A stretch of 10,398 bases of DNA. Source: Cephalothrix simula (lineage: Eukaryota; Nemertea; Palaeonemertea; Archinemertea; Cephalotrichidae). Under the pieces are notes generated by a model that ran no database searches, had not been told where the DNA came from, and saw only the letters and a program-made list of their open reading frames with translations. The stretch's first letter is position 1. The number at the start of each line of letters is the position of its first letter. Where the stretch lies: the NCBI GenBank assembly GCA_035591015.1, contig JAXIUW010225285.1:1-10398 (forward strand). Reading direction: 5' to 3'. The translations under genes and the position numbers were made by a program. Shown here piece after piece: positions 6,719-10,398 of the stretch.

Positions 6719-8300
6719 CTGATAATGAGTGTTTATTCTATCTTTTGACACTGTTTTTGATTGATCACCTAAAATATGTTTTTGAACTCTGGGGTTTTGT
6801 AAAAGTTCTATAACTCCATTCTTAACTTAGTTGTAAAACTTTGTTGATAAATTGCTAGTTTGGATTTGAATCATAATAACGACAAGGGAGATCATAACCA
6901 AAAACTAAATGATAGATCATGATAATAGTTATTTTGATATTTCAATTGAAGCGCATCAAAAATGATTTTTATCTTATTTCTATACAAAAATCTGTAGAAA
7001 TCGGAAGATTAATGCCAAAATATAGATGGATGAGCTTTAAACTTTTAAGAATAATATTTAGGTAATTATAATGTCAAATCTGTCAAAATCCTTTCCATAA
7101 GTATTAACTTTGATGTCAATTTTTACAATATGTACTAAATGAGCCATCAACTTACTTATGATAATATTTATTCAAACGATAAATCATCAAACGAAATATA
7201 AATTGAATATCCAGGAACATGAACCCCTCTAAATTTCAAGGTGAAATTGTAGCCTGAAGGTATATAATTCAATTTAATGGTATTAAAAACTTTAAAAAAA
7301 TCTCATTTTATTTTGGCATATAAAAGCTTTAGCATCAGCTTTTGAAAATAAGTTTTGCAAAAAATTAAAATTATTTCGTTAATATTTTTGAGGATTGTTG
7401 CTGATGGTAAAGTCATAAAACGTCAACAAAATAGACCTACATGTAGGCCTTTAGGGTCACAAAAAAGTGTGCTGCGATTCCAATTGATTGAAAGCATATT
7501 CGGACCATGGATCATTCTGAGGCTCTTTCAGGGTTTAAGGCGTACAACGTATAGATCAAAAAAGTTCAAACCTCAAACTTGTAATTAAAATGGCGGTCAA
7601 TAACATGACTATACGCATCGAACAGGCATCGTTTTGAAAGTATCAACCTAGCATCATAAGTTAGTTCATGAGGTTGTTTATTTTAATTAAACGGCAGTGG
7701 TTTTTTATCTTGTATCAATTTAATTAACTCCACTCAGGAATAATGTGATTTTTCCGAATTTTCAAGGCAAATTTTCGAGGCATATTTCTCAAGTTTGTGG
7801 TTATAATTTTGAACATTTTTCGACGTTTTACCTTTTAAAAAACAATTAGAACGTTTCATGATATGAATCATTCGGAATTGAGAGTCTCAACATGGCAGCA
7901 CATCAAAATGGAAAGTATTGGTTTTCCTTTATACTTCCAGTTATAAATGAATAGAGTCTCGAGGAAGTCAAAGCTGCAATTTGAATTTTTTTCACAGTTA
8001 TGTAAAATAATTACTAAATGGATACTGGAAATCTACGACATCACCCATCCCCCTAAAATTTGACTTTTACACTTTTACTATACAATCACGACATAATTTT
8101 TTTGAATTTTGAACATTTTACGCATAATTTTTTGCGTTCACGACAAAAATGTTTGGGACACGTTAACCGAGAAATCTAAAAATTCAAAATTTTTGCCCTA
8201 ACTTGCCTTAAGATATAGGTCAAATGATTGATATTAGCTCATTCTGGGCCAATAAATGTCCCCATTTCATCTAAAATAAATAACCGAAAAAGGTGTAAAG
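6719..8300. other. Very AT-rich non-coding stretch
   Basis: There is no convincing gene. A perfect 12-bp palindrome CCTACATGTAGG lies at 7436-7447. TTTGAACATTTT occurs near 7809 and 8108. Two tiny ATG frames in good initiation context (7590-7637, 15 codons; 7892-7954, 20 codons) are too short to call. A 77-codon frame at 7355-7588 has no recognisable features and starts in the low-complexity A/T tract. The rest is low-complexity A/T sequence. Confidence 0.5.
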
Positions 8301-8316
8301 AATCAACATTTTAGTC

Positions 8317-8370
8317 TCCGGGACACCCCCTCCCCACCTCCGTGGAGTATATTTTTTATCCCCCCCCGAG
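8317..8370. repeat. C-rich tract resembling the G-run ends of the 3433-3774 repeat
   Basis: Read on the minus strand this is CTCGGGGGGGG, about 35 AT-rich bases, then GGGAGGGGGTGTCCCGGAG. Both arms of the inverted repeat at 3433-3774 show the same order: poly-G, a 25-40 base spacer, then a GGGTGTGCCG-like block. It may be a third decayed copy of that terminus. The evidence is weak because G-rich blocks look alike. Confidence 0.25.
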
Positions 8371-9000
8371 AAACAAAAAAAAGAATATTCGATATTTCAA
8401 CTTTTTTCCACAACAATATACAACTTACTTTAAAAATCAATGAATCATTTTGATGACTTGCAGATTATTAGAGAATTTGGCTCTTCCAAATATATAGAAG
8501 GCCAATACACAATGCAGATAATCACAATTGGAACAGGAACAGCGGTAGGTAGGGTAGAAAAGCGAAATTTGACCCCTGCCTAATACATTATTATAATTGA
8601 GTTTGAAATAATGACTTTGTTTTCCGGCCTGGAACACATGTTTCCTTTAAATAACTTTAATTGATCATAATTTTTCAAGACAGAATGGACAAACATTAAA
8701 GCCTAAGTTTGCCTCCTTTGAAAGGCATTCTGTTTTTTTACCTTTGAAAAATGATAACATCAAGTACATTATCTGTTATCTGAGATCAAGATCAGAAAAT
8801 GGGGAGGTTTATGGGCATTAAATTGTCAATCGTTAATTTACACAGAATAAGTTGTTTATGGGGTCAGTATTTCGGCATTTTTTAAAATATAATTTTACCA
8901 AAAAGGCTTCATTTGTATGCTTTGATAACCTGCGATAAAATCTCTATTTTGATGTCTAACGGCAAAACCTTTCATTATGAATTCAAGCAGATTTTTGCAG
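8371..9000. other. AT-rich non-coding stretch
   Basis: A 66-codon reverse frame at 8437-8637 contains a small cysteine cluster (CSCSNCDYLHC) but lacks any recognised fold or a flanking splice context that I can support. GATAACA/TGTTATC (about 8752-8780) forms a short 7-bp inverted repeat. Nothing else stands out. Confidence 0.4.
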
Positions 9001-9008
9001 TAATAACT

Positions 9009-9030
9009 TCTGGTGCATGGTAGCACCAGA
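9009..9030. repeat. Perfect 8-bp hairpin TCTGGTGC/GCACCAGA
   Basis: The arms at 9009-9016 and 9023-9030 are exact reverse complements around the 6-base loop ATGGTA. It is stable for this AT-rich setting. No T-run follows, and the genome looks eukaryotic, so I do not read it as a bacterial terminator. Confidence 0.55.
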
Positions 9031-9100
9031 TACAATATAAATTTACCAATACACAAATTATTCGAAAGCTATCAGAGTCCCGGGGGACGGGAAGCCACTC

Positions 9101-9250
9101 ACCTGGAAAACCTGGAAATCAGGGAATTTCTATTTAGCCTTTAAAAGTCAGGGAAATTTTATTGTTCCAGGGTATACGCAATAATAATTTGTCGCTTTAC
9201 ACTGTTGCGTTCCCTGAAAAAGGTCAGGTCCTGGAAATCAGGGAAAACAT
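9101..9250. repeat. CCTGGAAATCAGGGAA repeat block
   Basis: The core CCTGGAAATCAGGGAA occurs at 9111-9126 and 9230-9245. A partial copy CCTGGAAAA lies just before the first, and GTCAGGGAAATTT follows at 9148-9160. Between the copies, TTCCAGGG...TACGCA (about 9166-9180) and TGCGTTCCCTG (9206-9216) form an imperfect inverted pair, so the whole block is loosely palindromic. I recall similar CTGGAAA..TCAGGGAA interspersed sequences from several animal genomes, but the family name is not something I can state. It is probably a fragment of a dispersed repeat. Flanks show no clear target duplication. Confidence 0.55.
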
Positions 9251-9616
9251 AAGGCAAAATGAAAATCATTACCACCCTGTTTCAGATTTTTGACTTGTGA
9301 CTTTCCACTCTGACAGTGATAAGTTATAGGCCCTTTATATTAACTTATGACTGGCTCTGATTTGCAAAAGTTGTTCAACTAAAACTTTACAACTTTTTTG
9401 GCCAACTTTTGACGATCTTCTTTCCTGAAAAACTTGCACCGAGAATGGGATTCCAAAGTTGGCATAGCATACATGTCTTTCGGTAAAAGCTTTTGCTTGA
9501 CTCTATTCTAATCCCGGGGGTACATTGTGTGGATTAAACATCCGCTCGTGAATTCTTGGGTACTAATTATTCTGTTGTATTCATATATTCATACCTATAT
9601 ATTTTGAATCCTCGTG

Positions 9617-9647
9617 GAAAATGATTTTTTTCAAAAAAATTATTTTC
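9617..9647. repeat. Tight A/T hairpin with 15-bp arms
   Basis: GAAAATGATTTTTTT (9617-9631) and AAAAAAATTATTTTC (9633-9647) are reverse complements at 14 of 15 positions with a single C between them. It is low complexity but symmetric, so it can extrude as a cruciform. Function unknown. Confidence 0.55.
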
Positions 9648-9703
9648 ATTCCTTCATCTCAAGTGAACTACACTAGTTCATGTATGACGAAACAAAGTAA
9701 TGG

Positions 9704-9756
9704 TATTCATTAGTAGGCTATTAATTTATTAATCATTAATTATTCATTAGTAGGCT
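9704..9756. repeat. Perfect 16-bp direct repeat TATTCATTAGTAGGCT
   Basis: The two identical copies at 9704-9719 and 9741-9756 are separated by 21 AT-rich bases made of TTAAT/ATTAA words. The period is 37 bp. It is either a two-unit tandem duplication or a duplication flanking a tiny insertion. The perfect match indicates a recent event compared with other repeats in the window. Confidence 0.75.
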
Positions 9757-9858
9757 CCCAAACTAGTCGCTAATTGTGGGTGATGACTGCTGCTACAGGA
9801 GGAATTTTGTGGAGTACTCTCATCTCAATTATGCTCTAATGCAGTAGTCTATTTAAGT

Positions 9859-10080
9859 CACCACAGAGGGGAGCGGTGTGGTGCTAGAGTGGGGATACCG
9901 GACTATAGAGTCATATGCCCCGTCATAGCGGGACTAACGCCGTTTAACCGTTTTTATATGTCCCCGACATGCGGGGATTATCCCCACCCCCTCTGGGTGG
10001 GGCTAGCGGCATATAGAGGTGGGGCATAGCGTCTTTTACCGTTTTCAATTTTTCACTGCGGGGTGGGGATAACGGGTGGG
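9859..10080. repeat. GC-rich diverged tandem duplication with internal hairpins
   Basis: This island contrasts sharply with the AT-rich surroundings. Two units align in the same order. The first (about 9880-9990) has GTGGGGATA, TATAGAG, CATAGCG, TTTAACCGTTTT and GCGGGGAT. The second (about 9995-10080) has GGTGGGGC, TATAGAG, CATAGCG, TTTTACCGTTTT and GCGGGGTGGGGAT. Hairpins inside include CACCACA/TGTGGTG (9859-9865 with 9877-9883), TCCCC/GGGGA (9961-9976) and a perfect CCCCACCC/GGGTGGGG (9982-9989 with 9995-10002). No open frame runs through it. It may be a minisatellite-like array, a transposon terminus with subterminal repeats, or a structured non-coding element. Confidence 0.55.
10060..10080 (+). 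other. Canonical G-quadruplex motif
   Basis: Four G-tracts are spaced by loops of 1, 5 and 1 bases: GGGG-T-GGGG-ATAAC-GGG-T-GGG. This fits the standard G3+N1-7 pattern on the plus strand. The short loops predict a stable fold. Folding in the cell is not shown. Confidence 0.75.
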
Positions 10081-10198
10081 TAACGTGCAATTATGACCTC
10101 CGCTATCAACCACCTATCATTAAGAGTAGAGCCAAAGTAATAGATGGGCACAAACTGATTTCAGAAATCGACTAAGCACCCCGATATAACCTACGGAG

Positions 10199-10214
10199 GA
10201 TAGTAAGATAGTAA
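10199..10214. repeat. Tandem GATAGTAA duplication
   Basis: GATAGTAA occurs twice in direct succession at 10199-10206 and 10207-10214. It is a simple slippage-type duplication immediately before the GC-palindrome/CRE cluster. Confidence 0.6.
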
Positions 10215-10230
10215 GCGCTTTTGGAAACTG

Positions 10231-10277
10231 CGCCACAGTGGCGTTATGACGTCATTCATATGGCGTCAAAGCGCCAC
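10231..10277. promoter_or_regulatory. CRE palindrome flanked by CGCCAC palindromes
   Basis: CGCCACAGTGGCG (10231-10243) is a perfect odd-length palindrome. Four bases later comes the full consensus CRE TGACGTCA at 10247-10254. Next are TGGCG (10261-10265) and CGCCA (10272-10276), which pair around the loop TCAAAG. TGACGTCA is the known binding site of CREB/ATF bZIP proteins in animals. Whether it is active here, or is just the end of a palindromic repeat, cannot be told. Confidence 0.45.
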
Positions 10278-10384
10278 ACTCGGAAATATTTTTTTTATAT
10301 GGCTTGTAATACATCAAAACGAATACTAATCATTTATATAGCTTTTTGGCATTTTTGAATATTTAGGTTGCAATTATCACCCTT

Positions 10385-10392
10385 TGACGTCA
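10385..10392. promoter_or_regulatory. Second full CRE TGACGTCA
   Basis: TGACGTCA lies at the right edge, 138 bases after the first copy. Two perfect 8-bp CREs in this AT-rich, CpG-poor-looking setting are less likely by chance than AT-rich motifs. They could be boundary sequences of an inserted element that extends past the window. Confidence 0.4.
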
Positions 10393-10398
10393 TAATAA

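Noticed and set aside
7355-7588. 77-codon forward frame
   Set aside because: It begins in a low-complexity A/T tract and has no recognisable motif.
7590-7637. 15-codon ATG frame in AAAATGGCGG context
   Set aside because: Too short, with no donor site before the stop. The context matches a YY1-type word as well as an initiation site.
7881-7960. AGAGTCTC direct repeat flanking 64 bp
   Set aside because: Eight-base repeats at this spacing are expected several times by chance in 10 kb, and no inverted ends lie inside.
8437-8637. 66-codon reverse frame with a cysteine cluster
   Set aside because: The cysteine spacing matches no zinc-binding or toxin fold I can name, and there is no signal peptide or splice context.
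9009-9030. Bacterial-type rho-independent terminator
   Set aside because: No U-run follows the stem, and nothing else in the window is prokaryotic.
1-10398. CRISPR array, phage or bacterial operon
   Set aside because: No regularly spaced repeats and no tightly packed long open frames. The composition and foldback elements point to a eukaryotic genome.

Overview
The window looks like intergenic or intronic DNA of a eukaryote, most likely an invertebrate animal. By eye it is strongly AT-rich. It has no long open frame, no ribosome-binding-site/operon layout, no tRNA or rRNA, and no CRISPR array. It does hold foldback (MITE-like) elements, homopolymeric C/G runs, ACATGTA-type palindromes and splice-acceptor-like polypyrimidine tracts. 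ACATGTA palindromes and CCTGGAAATCAGGGAA-type repeats are things I associate with marine invertebrates (molluscs, echinoderms, hemichordates, cephalochordates). That placement is an impression, not a demonstrated assignment.

Layout. Positions 1-1130 hold two foldback elements. One is a tiny hairpin element at 137-231 flanked by a perfect 9-bp direct repeat. The other is a 700-bp element at 430-1129 with arms of about 250-280 bp bounded by TA. Positions 1130-2880 are mostly unique-looking AT-rich DNA. This stretch has one possible 3'-terminal exon (2140-2312), a short hairpin after it, and a more complex block (about 2470-2880) with a 24-bp near-palindrome and transcription-factor-like motifs. 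Positions 3160-4320 contain a degenerate inverted repeat bounded by long G and C runs, plus a smaller inverted repeat.

Positions 4590-5490 are crowded with CRE-like, CCAAT and TATA-like motifs, nested foldbacks, a second possible small exon (5276-5351) and a small TCCTGAA repeat cluster. Positions 5490-9000 are mostly featureless AT-rich sequence with chance-level open frames and small hairpins. From 9000 to the end the density rises again. Here are an 8-bp hairpin, a CCTGGAAATCAGGGAA repeat block, a perfect 15-bp-arm A/T hairpin (one G/A mismatch), a 16-bp direct repeat, a GC-rich diverged tandem duplication ending in a canonical G-quadruplex motif, and two perfect TGACGTCA sites.

I found no gene whose function I recognise. 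Both exon candidates are low confidence. The best-supported content is the two transposon-like foldback elements and the GC-rich tandem/G-quadruplex block. Nothing here amounts to a demonstrable new molecular system.
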